In this document: positions 36,714 through 45,174 of the stretch, piece by piece
Layout: each line of letters begins with the position of its first letter
How positions within the stretch are numbered: position 1 is the stretch's first letter
Assembly: GCA_016190005.1 (NCBI GenBank)
Contig: JACPRK010000054.1
Coordinates: 1-58,650, forward strand
Direction: 5' to 3'
DNA from: Candidatus Wallbacteria bacterium
Lineage (GTDB): Bacteria; Muiribacteriota; UBA6191; JACPRK01
DNA: 58,650 nt
Position numbers and translations under genes: made by a program
Notes under the pieces: generated by a model
Databases searched by the model: none
Told to the model about the DNA's origin: nothing
What the model saw: the letters and a program-made list of their open reading frames with translations, nothing else

Positions 36714-36903
36714 GCCGCGGGGCCTCTCGATCCGGCCGCCTGCACACGGACGGCGCAGATGCGGAGGAGGAGAGAACCCGGGTGGTTCGCGAGCGGAATC
36801 GGCACGAAGGTCACCATCCGCAATCGCAGTGCCAAGCCGTCCTGGAACGACCTTTGCAGTCCGATTGGTCGTGGTGGCACGAACTCGGCGAGGTCGGGAA
36901 GCG

Positions 36904-37950
36904 ATGTTGTCGCTGTGCGCAGTGACGCTCATCGTCGGCCGGCTCGCGGTCGCCGAGGAGTCGGCGGGGTGGCTGAGTCGAGGGCCGGGACAGTTCCGTC
37001 ATGACGTGCGTCTTCCGGGTACAGCGCAAGAGCTGGCCGTCTTCGGGTCGACCTGGGACGCATCGAAGTCGCTTGCCTGGTTTGCCACCGAGAGCGGGCT
37101 CTACAGGCTCGATTCGAATGGCGGCTGGACGAGGTTCGGCCGGGCCGAGGGTTTGCCTTCCGAGGTGGCGCGAGCGGTCGCGGTGGACGGGCGAGGTCGG
37201 GCGTGGTGCGGTACTGCCGCCGGGCCCGCATTCATGGAAGGGGCCGGGTTCCGGAGGGTGGAAGCCAGCTCGGGCCAGCCGCTAACGGCCGATGTCTGGA
37301 CGATCTGTCATGACAGTGAGACGACCTGGATCGGGACTGACGAAGGGTTGTTCCAGGTCGAGGACGGTCGGGTTCGCCGGCGGTTCACGATCCGCGAGGC
37401 GCCGCTGGGCGAGAACTGGATCTCGGGCGTTGCGGCCGACGGCAAGGGGAACGTCTGGGTGGCCGTCTGGCTGGGCGGCGTGGCGCGTTTCGACGGGAAG
37501 GGGTGGACCGCGTGGCGCGACCCGGATGGGCGTCCCGAGGCCGACGAGCGGCCGGACGACGGACTCCTGTCGGACGCGGCGACTTCGGTGGCGATCGAGG
37601 CCGGGGGCACGGTAGCGGTGGCAACGAGCTCGGGGGTGTCGCGGTTCGACGGGTGGCGCTGGCGAGACGCCTGGCTGGGACCGGTGAGTTACGTGGAGCC
37701 CGCGCGCGAGGGACGGACGCTGCTGGCGGGGACGCCGGACGGGCTGCTCATCCTGGAAAGCGGTCTGGTGCGGCGTTATCACCGGAGCGCGGAGCTTCTG
37801 CCGGCCGGGGCCGTGAGCGGCCAGGGGAGCGCGACCGGCCGCACGCGCGGGGCGCTGCCTTCCGGAGAGGTCTTCACGGCGGCGGAAGCCGGGGGCCGGA
37901 TCTTCGTGGGGACACGCAGGGGGGTGGCCGTCCTGGAGAGCGCGCCGTGA
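36904..37950 (+). CDS. Exported two-component-type beta-propeller protein (propeller 1)
   Basis: 348 residues; signal-like N-terminus ('MLSLCAVTLIVGRLAVAEE'). Repeating blades of the 'Reg_prop' type, each with a W-x-G/A-T...G(L/V)xx(F/Y)DG pattern: 'LAWFATESGLYRLDS', 'TWIGTDEGLFQVEDG', 'VWVAVWLGGVARFDGKGW', 'VAVATSSGVSRFDGWRW'. Normally these form the periplasmic sensor of large hybrid kinases; here the propeller stands alone with no TM or kinase. It shares the block 'ENW...DPDG...DDGxLSD' with propeller 2 at 42644. Its stop overlaps the GTG of aroC. Confidence 0.82.
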   Translation: MLSLCAVTLIVGRLAVAEESAGWLSRGPGQFRHDVRLPGTAQELAVFGSTWDASKSLAWFATESGLYRLDSNGGWTRFGRAEGLPSEVARAVAVDGRGRAWCGTAAGPAFMEGAGFRRVEASSGQPLTADVWTICHDSETTWIGTDEGLFQVEDGRVRRRFTIREAPLGENWISGVAADGKGNVWVAVWLGGVARFDGKGWTAWRDPDGRPEADERPDDGLLSDAATSVAIEAGGTVAVATSSGVSRFDGWRWRDAWLGPVSYVEPAREGRTLLAGTPDGLLILESGLVRRYHRSAELLPAGAVSGQGSATGRTRGALPSGEVFTAAEAGGRIFVGTRRGVAVLESAP

Positions 37951-39002
37951 GCAACACGATTGGAAAGATGCTTCGGGTCACGACCTGGGGGGAATCTCAC
38001 GGGCCGGCGATGGGGGCCGTGGTCGACGGCTGTCCAGCCGGGCTGGAGCTGGGCACCGAGGAGATCAGGCGGGAGCTTTCGCGGGACGTTCCTGACCGTC
38101 GGATCGGGACGGGCCGCCGGGAGGAGAACGCGGCCGAGATCCTGAGCGGCGTCTTCGAGGGGCGAACGATCGGGACGCCGATCAGCATCCTGATCCCGAA
38201 CGGGGACGCGAAGTCCTGCCGCTACGAGCCGCTGAGGCAGACGCCCAGGCCCGGCCACGCCGACTACACGTGGCGCGTGAAGTACGGGCACGTGGACTGG
38301 CGGGGGGGCAGCCGGGCGAGCGGCCGCGAGTGCATCTCGCGGGTGGCGGCAGGAGCGATTGCGCGCAAGCTGCTGGGGCTTGCGGGCGTCTCGGTCGGCA
38401 GCCGGATCGTGGAGCTTGCGGGCATGGCCGTGGAGGATGAGAAGGGGCTCGAGGCTGCGGTTGAGCGGGCGCTCGAGCTAGCGAACCGAGGGGAGAGCAG
38501 CGGCGGGCGGGTGCGGGTGGTTGTCTCGGGGCTGCCCGCGGGACTCGGGGAGCCGGTCTTCGGGAAGCTGTCGGCGGAGCTGGGGGCGGCGCTGCTGGGG
38601 ATTGGCGCGGTGAAGTCGATCGACATCGGCGCGGGTCGAGCACACGCGGCCATGACGGGCAGCGAGTCCAATGACGCGATTCTCGTGGAAGACGGCCGGC
38701 TGACGTTCGGCTCGAACACCGCGGGCGGTGTGCTGGGCGGGATCTCGACCGGGATGGACCTGGTGGCGACGATCTCGGTGAAGCCGACGCCCTCGATTCC
38801 GCTGCCGCAGCAAAGCGTCGACCTTGCGACGGGGAAGCCCAAGACGATCGAGGTGAAGGGGCGGTTCGATCGGAACATCACGCCCAGGGTAGCCGTGGTC
38901 GCCGAATCGATGGCTGCGCTGGTGCTGGCCGATCACATGATCCGCTCTGGCTTCATCCATGGGTCGCGGCTGGAGCTGAGTCCGCTGCTGTACAAGAAGT
39001 AG
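37947..39002 (+). CDS. aroC: Chorismate synthase
   Basis: 351 residues from GTG 37947, which overlaps the propeller stop (GTGA). It catalyses 5-enolpyruvylshikimate-3-phosphate to chorismate using reduced FMN, the last shared step of aromatic amino-acid synthesis. Landmarks: 'RVTTWGESHGPAMGAVVDG', 'RPGHADYTWRVKYGHVDWRGG', 'AVKSIDIGAGRA', 'SNTAGGVLGGISTGMDL', 'RNITPRVAVVAESMAALVLA'. No other aro genes are nearby. Its TAG stop is the first unit of a tandem AGTAG repeat. Confidence 0.96.
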   Translation: MSNTIGKMLRVTTWGESHGPAMGAVVDGCPAGLELGTEEIRRELSRDVPDRRIGTGRREENAAEILSGVFEGRTIGTPISILIPNGDAKSCRYEPLRQTPRPGHADYTWRVKYGHVDWRGGSRASGRECISRVAAGAIARKLLGLAGVSVGSRIVELAGMAVEDEKGLEAAVERALELANRGESSGGRVRVVVSGLPAGLGEPVFGKLSAELGAALLGIGAVKSIDIGAGRAHAAMTGSESNDAILVEDGRLTFGSNTAGGVLGGISTGMDLVATISVKPTPSIPLPQQSVDLATGKPKTIEVKGRFDRNITPRVAVVAESMAALVLADHMIRSGFIHGSRLELSPLLYKK

Positions 39003-39051
39003 CCAGTAGACAGTAGCCAGTAGACAGTAGCCAGTAGTCAGTAGTCAGTAG
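39001..39051. repeat. Tandem agccagtagacagtagtc array, left arm
   Basis: About five imperfect units of AGCCAGTAGACAGT/AGTCAGTAGTCAGTAG directly after (and sharing) the aroC stop. The reverse-complement units recur at 39198-39226, so the two arms could pair across ~150 bp. Confidence 0.75.
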
Positions 39052-39459
39052 GGGGGCGGCTCATCACTTCAGCGTGAAGCTCGTCACGGTGCCGCCACTG
39101 CTTGGGGACTTCCCTGCCTCGATGGCGTCGGGCCGATGCGCGACCGGCCTACTTCTCCCCAACGCCCTACTCGAGCTTCCTCGCCCTGTTCCCCCCCCTA
39201 CTGACTACTGGCTACTGTCTACTGGCTTCTCCTCCCCGTGACGCAGCGCACACTTGGGCGCGGGGCGGGCATTGGATTTGCGGAATTCGTGCGCGTGTTT
39301 GGAGCACACCGGACTCACCGTTCTGACCGCCCACCGGCCTACGCCACCACCGGGCCGGGTTGGTTGCGGACCAGCGCGCATGGCGGTGCTCCGCGTGCAG
39401 GGTTGGATGCCCCGGGGAGGTACAACTTCCCCGAGCATCCCTGTACCGGAGCGGAGCAC
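39003..39459. other. 457-bp spacer between aroC and the eight-gene cluster
   Basis: It holds both repeat arms. Between them, the minus strand carries an open stretch ending 'SSGGTVTSFTLK*' (about 39067-39190) that looks like the C-terminus of a lost gene. The part from 39227 to 39459 has no gene I can support and should include the promoter and leader of the cluster; a short inverted repeat (cgggga...tccccg) lies near 39412-39435. Confidence 0.45.
39198..39226. repeat. Tandem ctactgactactggctactg array, right arm
   Basis: Inverted relative to 39001-39051 (ctactg units). Together they resemble terminal inverted repeats of a ~226-bp element. Confidence 0.7.
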
Positions 39460-41061
39460 ATGCCGGGGACGTGTTCGATCGGAGCAACCCTGCTTCATTC
39501 GTCTCCCAGCCGCTGGATTGCGGAACGGCCACTGGCGCCTGTTGCTGCGACTGCCCCTCGCGTGCGCAGGACTGGGTCCGGGTCGTGGTTGCTGGGGCTG
39601 GGCCTCGCGGCTGCCCTATTGATGCCCAGGGCGGCGTGGGCCCAGCCCCAGTCTTTTTCTCCATCACCCGGCGCCTTGGAGGCGCCGGTTTCTCCCTCAC
39701 CATGGGCATCCTATCGGCCGCGCGCTCAGACAGCAGCGCCGATCCCGGCGGCCTCCGCGCTGCCGGCTCCAGCCGCCTTGCCCGTGGCTGCCGCTCCGGC
39801 CGTGGCGCCGGAGCCGACTCCCTGGCAGGTCTATCGGCCCGTCGCTTCGCCCACCGTCCCGCGTCCGGCGCTCGGGAGTGGCTTTCAGCCACCGCAGCCA
39901 CCGAATGCGGCCCCGGGCCCCGCGCCCGTCTTCTGGTCCTTGCCCGGTCCCGCGCAGCAGGGTGCCGGCACTTTTCGCGGAGGGACGCCACTCGCGGGAC
40001 ATGTTGTCCGCGTCGGATTCCTCGGGCCCCTCACGGGGCCCGCGTCGCCTTACGGGGAATCTTGCCGCCGCGGCATCGAGCTGGCGCTGGCGGACGCCGC
40101 CGCTAGCGGCGCGGGGGTAAGCTTCGAACTGGTCGCCGTCGACGACGCCGGCGATGAGGTCAAGGCAGGCGCCGGAGCCGTCAAGCTGGCCCACGAAGAC
40201 CAGGTCGTCGCCATCCTGGGCGCAGTCAACAGCGCCTCCACGCACGTGGCCGCGCGCGTTGCTGCCATGGCCGGATGTCCGCAGATCACCAGCGTCTCCA
40301 CCGATCCTGCCCTGACGCGCACGAACAACCGCTGGATCTTCCGCAACCTGGCCGACGATACGCTCCAGGGCGCTGCGCTGGCCCGCTACCTCTACGACAC
40401 CCGCGGTCTGAAGAGGGTTGCGCTGTTGCATGACGACAACCGCTACGGCCGCGGCGGCGCGCGCGTCATTCGCGGCGAGTCGGAGCGTCGCGGGCTGCCG
40501 CTCGTGCTGGACCGTGAGTTTGCCCGCGGCACGAGCGTCTTCGACGGTCTGGCGCAGGACGTCGCCGCATCGAAGGCCGAAGCGGTCGTGATCTGGGGGC
40601 TCTTCGCCGAGGCGGCCGATATTGTCAAGGCGCTCTCCGCGCGCGGGATCCGGCCGCTGGTGAGCGGCGGCGACGGGCTGGCGAGCCCCGCCTTCCTGGC
40701 GCGGGCCCAGGCGGCGGCCGAGGGGGCCGTCGTGACCTATCCCTTCGACCCGGCGGCGGCGAATCCCGACACCCGCGGTTTCGTGGAGCGCTACCAGGCG
40801 CGCCATGGCGAGCCGCCCGATTCGTTTGCAGCGCACTCCTATGACGCCGCGATGGCCGTGGTGCGGGCGGTACGGGAGGTCGGCGCCGATCGAGAGCGCG
40901 TGCGCGCGGCCCTTGCCGGGATGCCTCCGTCCAGAGGAGTCGCTGGCTCCTTTGAGCTCGATGAGGCCGGGAATGCGCGGGCGGCTGTCGAGCTGGCTGT
41001 GGTGCAGGATGGCCGGTTCCGGCCCCTGACCCCGAACGAGGCGCTGACGACCTCGAGGTGA
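39460..41061 (+). CDS. Periplasmic ligand-binding protein, LivJ/Peripla_BP_6 type (SBP 1)
   Basis: 533 residues from ATG 39460. Signal peptide at ~45-65 ('LLGLGLAAALLMPRAAWAQ'), a Pro/Ala-rich linker of ~110 residues, then the type I periplasmic-binding fold (~180-520): 'VRVGFLGPLTGPASPYGES', 'AILGAVNSASTHVAARVA', 'GCPQITSVSTDPALT', 'RVALLHDDNRYGRGG', 'VVIWGLFAEAADIVKAL', 'AAEGAVVTYPFDP'. Such domains bind amino acids or amides for ABC importers, or act as sensors. No permease or ATPase gene is present. First gene of the cluster; overlaps the next by four bases. Paralogue of SBP 2. Confidence 0.86.
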   Translation: MPGTCSIGATLLHSSPSRWIAERPLAPVAATAPRVRRTGSGSWLLGLGLAAALLMPRAAWAQPQSFSPSPGALEAPVSPSPWASYRPRAQTAAPIPAASALPAPAALPVAAAPAVAPEPTPWQVYRPVASPTVPRPALGSGFQPPQPPNAAPGPAPVFWSLPGPAQQGAGTFRGGTPLAGHVVRVGFLGPLTGPASPYGESCRRGIELALADAAASGAGVSFELVAVDDAGDEVKAGAGAVKLAHEDQVVAILGAVNSASTHVAARVAAMAGCPQITSVSTDPALTRTNNRWIFRNLADDTLQGAALARYLYDTRGLKRVALLHDDNRYGRGGARVIRGESERRGLPLVLDREFARGTSVFDGLAQDVAASKAEAVVIWGLFAEAADIVKALSARGIRPLVSGGDGLASPAFLARAQAAAEGAVVTYPFDPAAANPDTRGFVERYQARHGEPPDSFAAHSYDAAMAVVRAVREVGADRERVRAALAGMPPSRGVAGSFELDEAGNARAAVELAVVQDGRFRPLTPNEALTTSR

Positions 41062-42647
41062 CGCGCGTGCGCGGGCCGCTGGCAGGGGTCGCAATCCTAC
41101 TCCTGGCTCCGATCGCGCTCGCGGGCGCGGAGACGATCCGCTTCGAGGACGCCACCGCCGCGGCGTTGGCCGACCTCGTCCCCTATCCCCCTGCCAATCT
41201 ACGAGTGGAAAGCGTCGCTGACGCTATTGGCTCCGGTTTTGCCGTGGCCGACTTCGACGCCGACGGGCGGCTCGACATCTACCTGGCCGCTCCGGTCCCG
41301 GGCCGGCTGGCGGGAGACGGTGGCTCGGGCCGCCTGTTGCGGCAGCTGGCAGCGGGCACCTTCGAGGACGCCACCGCGCGCGCCGGGGCCTGGGGGCCTC
41401 CGCTGGCCTCCGGAGCGGCAGCCGCCGACTACGATGGCGACGGCTTCATCGACCTCGTCGTCACCGGCCGCGGCGGCACGCGCCTTCTCAGGAACAGCGG
41501 CGGGCGCGGCTTCGAGGACGTCACGCGCGGTGCGGCGATCGTGGGACCCGGCTGGGGCACGACGCCGCTCTTCTTCGACGCCGACGCGGACGGAAAGCTC
41601 GATCTGCTGCTGCCCTCCTTCGTCGAGCTCGACACGGAACGGCGCGTCTTCTACCGTCCCGACGGTTTCCCGGCTCCGGCTGCGTACATGCCGGCTGCGC
41701 CCAGGTTCTTCCGAAACCTGGGCAACGGCACCTTCACGGACGCCACGCGCGCAGCGCGGCTGGACCTGCCGATGCGGGCCCTGGGCGCGCTCGCCTTCGA
41801 CCACGACCTGGATGGCAAGACCGACCTGTACTTCGCGTGCGAGGGCATGCAGAGTGAGCTCTTCCGCGGCCTGGGTGACGGCACGTTCTCCCGGACCGGA
41901 CCGGCGACGGGCCTGTGGTACCCGGCCGGAGGCGAGGGGAGCGGATTTCACGGCGTCGCGGTCTGGTCCGGCGCAGGCGAAGGCGGCAGACCGGGGATGC
42001 TGGTGACGGACGGTGGGTTCGGCGCGCTCTTCCGCCCGGTTCGCCCGCCGGCCTACGAAGACAGAAGCGTTGCTTCCGGGCTGGCCGCCGCGATCGGCAG
42101 CGCTCCCGGCTGGGGCTGTGCGGTGGCCGACTTCGACGCCGACGGCGAAGAGGACCTGTTCGTGACGCGCGGTGGATTCGCTCATCCGGCGCCGGCCGAA
42201 TCGCGCGTGCTGAAGGGGCTTGGGCAGGGCGAGCTTCGCGACGTCACCGATACGGCCGGGCCGGCGCTCAGGACGCGCACCGTCGGGCGCGCTTCTGCCG
42301 CCGTCGACCTGGACGGCGACGGGACGCTCGATATCCTCGAGACTGCTCTGGATCGGCCCCTGCGCATCCTGCGCGGTACCCGCCCCTCGGCCAATCGGGT
42401 GCTGCGCCTGTCCCTCGGCGCTGGCGCCGTCCCGGGCACACGCGTCGAGGTGACGGCTGGCGGCCGGACCTGGAGCCGGCAGATCACCGCCGGCGGATAC
42501 CTCTCGTCGGTTCCGCCGCTCGTCCACGTCGGACTGGGTCCGCGCGACTCCCTCGACTCGGTCCGGGTCGTCTGGCCGTCCGGCAAGTTCCAGGACGTCG
42601 ATGTCACGGGCATCCCGGCCGCTGTCGTGGAGGTGCACCAGCCATGA
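41058..42647 (+). CDS. Exported FG-GAP/VCBS and ASPIC/UnbV protein
   Basis: 529 residues from GTG 41058 (GTGA overlap). Signal peptide ('LAGVAILLLAPIALAGAE'). At least six calcium-loop repeats of FG-GAP/VCBS form: 'DFDADGRLDIY', 'DYDGDGFIDLV', 'DADADGKLDLL', 'DHDLDGKTDLY', 'DFDADGEEDLF', 'DLDGDGTLDIL', predicting a seven-blade integrin-like propeller. The C-terminal ASPIC/UnbV domain (~440-520) has 'VEVTAGGRTWSRQITAGGYL' and 'VRVVWPSGKFQDVDV'. Extracellular or outer-surface; ASPIC/UnbV proteins are of unknown role and common in Acidobacteriota, Bacteroidota and Planctomycetota. Confidence 0.9.
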   Translation: MTRVRGPLAGVAILLLAPIALAGAETIRFEDATAAALADLVPYPPANLRVESVADAIGSGFAVADFDADGRLDIYLAAPVPGRLAGDGGSGRLLRQLAAGTFEDATARAGAWGPPLASGAAAADYDGDGFIDLVVTGRGGTRLLRNSGGRGFEDVTRGAAIVGPGWGTTPLFFDADADGKLDLLLPSFVELDTERRVFYRPDGFPAPAAYMPAAPRFFRNLGNGTFTDATRAARLDLPMRALGALAFDHDLDGKTDLYFACEGMQSELFRGLGDGTFSRTGPATGLWYPAGGEGSGFHGVAVWSGAGEGGRPGMLVTDGGFGALFRPVRPPAYEDRSVASGLAAAIGSAPGWGCAVADFDADGEEDLFVTRGGFAHPAPAESRVLKGLGQGELRDVTDTAGPALRTRTVGRASAAVDLDGDGTLDILETALDRPLRILRGTRPSANRVLRLSLGAGAVPGTRVEVTAGGRTWSRQITAGGYLSSVPPLVHVGLGPRDSLDSVRVVWPSGKFQDVDVTGIPAAVVEVHQP

Positions 42648-43795
42648 GCACGAGATTCGGAAGCACCGACGCCTCGATGCCGCTCCACCTGGGACTGCTC
42701 TCCCAGGGCGTGTTGATCCTGCTCGTGCTGCTCCTCTTGCCGGCGGCGCCCACCTGCGAGCGCAACGCCGACACCTCCTTCCCTGCCCCCGTTCTGTCGA
42801 AGTGGCGCACCTGGAGCCGGGCCGACGGCCTGCCGTCGGACACCGTCTGGGCCGTGCTGCCGGACGGCGAGGGCGTCTGGATCGGGACGACCGGGGGCCT
42901 GGCGCACTTCGACGGCTCGGCGTTCACGGCCTACCGCCCCGCCGACGGCCTGGTCCATCGCGCGGTGACCTCGCTGGCGAAGGACCCGGTCGACGGAAGC
43001 CTCTGGATCGGCACCTTCGGCGGCGTCAGCCACCTCGTCGGCGGGAAGTTCGAGAACTTCACCCAGAGCACGAGCGGCCTCATCAACGACGTCGTCTACG
43101 CCGTCGCCGTCCAGGGCGACACAGTCTGGATGGGCACGGCCAACGGTCTCAGCGGACTCGATAGACGCACCGGAGCCTTTGTCACCTACGACGACCGCAA
43201 CGCCCCCTTCCACGAGAACTGGTGCTACGGAGCGACCGTCTCCGAAGGGAAGCTCTACCTTTCCGTCTGGGGCGGCGGACTCTGCATTCGCGACGGGGCG
43301 ACCGGCCACTGGGAGGTCCACATGGACCCCGACGGCGACAACCGCGTCGACGTGCTGGCCGACGACGGCATTCTGAGCGACGTGATCGTCACGGCGTCCA
43401 AGGCCGGCGAGCGCGTCTGGGTGGCCAGCTATTTCGGCGCTGGGCTCTTCGACGGACGGCGGTGGCGCGCCTTCAGCACGGCAAACAGCGGCTTGCCGCG
43501 CAACTTCGTCAACACGGTCAAGGCCAGCGGCAAGGGATGCTGGATCGGCACGGATGCCGGGCTCTCGTACTTCGACGGCAGCGACCGCTGGGTGACCTAC
43601 CGCGGCATGGGCGGCCGGTGGGGGGAGGCGCGCCTGTTCCGGGACCATGTCCCGATGGCCGTGGCGGCCACCGAGGGCAGCCCGGGCAGCGACTTCATCT
43701 GGAGCGTTGCCGAGGCAACGGGCCAGCGGCGGGGCCTCTGGGTGGGGACCGCTCGAGGCCTCAGCTTCGGCGAGGAGAGGGAGGCTGCGAAGTGA
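42644..43795 (+). CDS. Membrane-tethered two-component-type beta-propeller (propeller 2)
   Basis: 383 residues; ATGA overlap with the upstream gene. One hydrophobic segment (~15-36, 'LGLLSQGVLILLVLLLLPAA') anchors or exports it. Reg_prop blades: 'GVWIGTTGGLAHFDGSAF', 'LWIGTFGGVSHLVGGKF', 'VWMGTANGLSGLDR', 'LYLSVWGGGLCIRDG', 'VWVASYFGAGLFDGRRW', 'CWIGTDAGLSYFDG'. It keeps the same 'HENW...DPDG...DDGILSD' insertion as propeller 1. No kinase or DNA-binding domain is attached. It sits between the ASPIC/UnbV protein and SBP 2 in the same operon. Confidence 0.87.
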   Translation: MSTRFGSTDASMPLHLGLLSQGVLILLVLLLLPAAPTCERNADTSFPAPVLSKWRTWSRADGLPSDTVWAVLPDGEGVWIGTTGGLAHFDGSAFTAYRPADGLVHRAVTSLAKDPVDGSLWIGTFGGVSHLVGGKFENFTQSTSGLINDVVYAVAVQGDTVWMGTANGLSGLDRRTGAFVTYDDRNAPFHENWCYGATVSEGKLYLSVWGGGLCIRDGATGHWEVHMDPDGDNRVDVLADDGILSDVIVTASKAGERVWVASYFGAGLFDGRRWRAFSTANSGLPRNFVNTVKASGKGCWIGTDAGLSYFDGSDRWVTYRGMGGRWGEARLFRDHVPMAVAATEGSPGSDFIWSVAEATGQRRGLWVGTARGLSFGEEREAAK

Positions 43796-45174
43796 GCCGC
43801 GACCCGATCTGGAGGTTGGTCGGCGCGCTCGTCGTCTTGGCGCTCCTGGCCCTGGCGTGGGTGACCCTGGCAGGCCCCTCGGGCCAACCAGGGGTCTTGG
43901 CATCAACGGGGTCGGGCTTCGACAAGCTCAGCCTGAGCGGAACCCGCGCGATCACTGTCGAGCGCCCGGCCGACTTCGAGCTACCGGCGGTCGACGCGCG
44001 CGCGCTGCCGACGCGCCCCTTCGGCGGGCTGGCCAGCGTCTTCACCGACAACTTGAAGGAGCCGTACCTCTACCTGGGACCTGGTCGCGAGATGGCCGAC
44101 GACGGCGACGGCGCGGAAGTGCGGCTCGGGCTGATCGCCCAGCTGACGGGTCCGGCGGCCTACTACGGCCTCGAGATGCAGCGGGGCGTCGACCTGGCCG
44201 TGGCGCAAGCCAACGATTCCGGCGGCTTCGAGGGACGCAAGTTCGTGGTCGTGCCACGCGACGACCTCTTCGACATGGGCGCCAACGCCAACGCGATGGT
44301 GAAGCTCATCTTCGACGACGGCGTGCGAGCCATCATCGGCGCCGTCCACAGCGGCAACACGCACGTGGGCGTGCGACTGGCGCTCAAGTGCGAGGTGCCG
44401 CAGATCACTTCGATCTCCACCGACCCCACCATCACCGAGGTCCAGATCCCGTGGGCCTTCCGGTGCCTGGCCGACGACCGGCTGCAGGGGCGGGCGCTGG
44501 CAGTCCACATGTTCGCCGACAAGGGCTACCGGCGCGTCGTGCTGCTCAACCAGCAGAGCAAGTACGGGCGAATGGGCATTCTCGAGATCCGCAGCCTGGC
44601 CAGGCGGTTGGGCCGGGAGGTGCTGCTTCAGATGGCGTTCGCCGGAGGCCAGTCCGACTTCACGCCGCTGGCCCGCAAGGTCGCGCGGCTGGCGCCCGAC
44701 GCCGTGGTGGTCTGGGGTCTCTACCGGGAGGCCGCCGGGCTGGTAAAAGCCCTTCGCAAGGAGGGTCTCGCCACGCCGGTGCTGGGCGGGGACGGACTGG
44801 TGGCGCCCGGCTTCATCGAGCTGGCAGGCGCGGCCGCCGAGGGCACCGTCGTGACCTACCCGTTCGATTCGGAGCGGGACGACCCGTTGTGTCGGGACTT
44901 TCTGAAGGCGTTCCGGGAGCGCTACGGGCGCGAGGCCGACTCGTTCTCGGCGCACGCCTACGACGCCGCCCGCATCGTGATCGAGAGCATCCGCAAGTCC
45001 GGAACGAACCGGGCGCGCATCCGCGACGCGATGGCGGCGACACGCGACTTCCCCGGAGTGACCGGCTCGATCACCTTCGACGGCACGGGCAACCTGGTCG
45101 GCAAGGTGCTGCTCGCCGAGGTCCGTGGTGGCACGTTCCGGCGGATCGGAGAGGTGGGGGATGTCCGCCCCTGA
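43792..45174 (+). CDS. Periplasmic ligand-binding protein, LivJ/Peripla_BP_6 type (SBP 2)
   Basis: 460 residues from GTG 43792 (GTGA overlap with propeller 2). An N-terminal hydrophobic helix (~8-28) probably stays as an anchor. The type I binding fold (~100-450) has 'VRLGLIAQLTGPAAYYGLE', 'AIIGAVHSGNTHVGVRLA', 'EVPQITSISTDPTIT', 'RRVVLLNQQSKYGRMG', 'VVVWGLYREAAGLVKAL', 'AAEGTVVTYPFDSE'. Clearly related to SBP 1, so the pair arose by duplication and may bind two related ligands or form a heteromer. Overlaps the polyferredoxin gene by 14 bases. Confidence 0.87.
   Translation: MSRDPIWRLVGALVVLALLALAWVTLAGPSGQPGVLASTGSGFDKLSLSGTRAITVERPADFELPAVDARALPTRPFGGLASVFTDNLKEPYLYLGPGREMADDGDGAEVRLGLIAQLTGPAAYYGLEMQRGVDLAVAQANDSGGFEGRKFVVVPRDDLFDMGANANAMVKLIFDDGVRAIIGAVHSGNTHVGVRLALKCEVPQITSISTDPTITEVQIPWAFRCLADDRLQGRALAVHMFADKGYRRVVLLNQQSKYGRMGILEIRSLARRLGREVLLQMAFAGGQSDFTPLARKVARLAPDAVVVWGLYREAAGLVKALRKEGLATPVLGGDGLVAPGFIELAGAAAEGTVVTYPFDSERDDPLCRDFLKAFRERYGREADSFSAHAYDAARIVIESIRKSGTNRARIRDAMAATRDFPGVTGSITFDGTGNLVGKVLLAEVRGGTFRRIGEVGDVRP

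Noticed and set aside
39205..39498. Minus-strand 97-codon frame upstream of SBP 1
   Set aside because: Overlaps the repeat arm and the 5' end of SBP 1, contains no domain, and has Arg/Pro-rich shadow composition.
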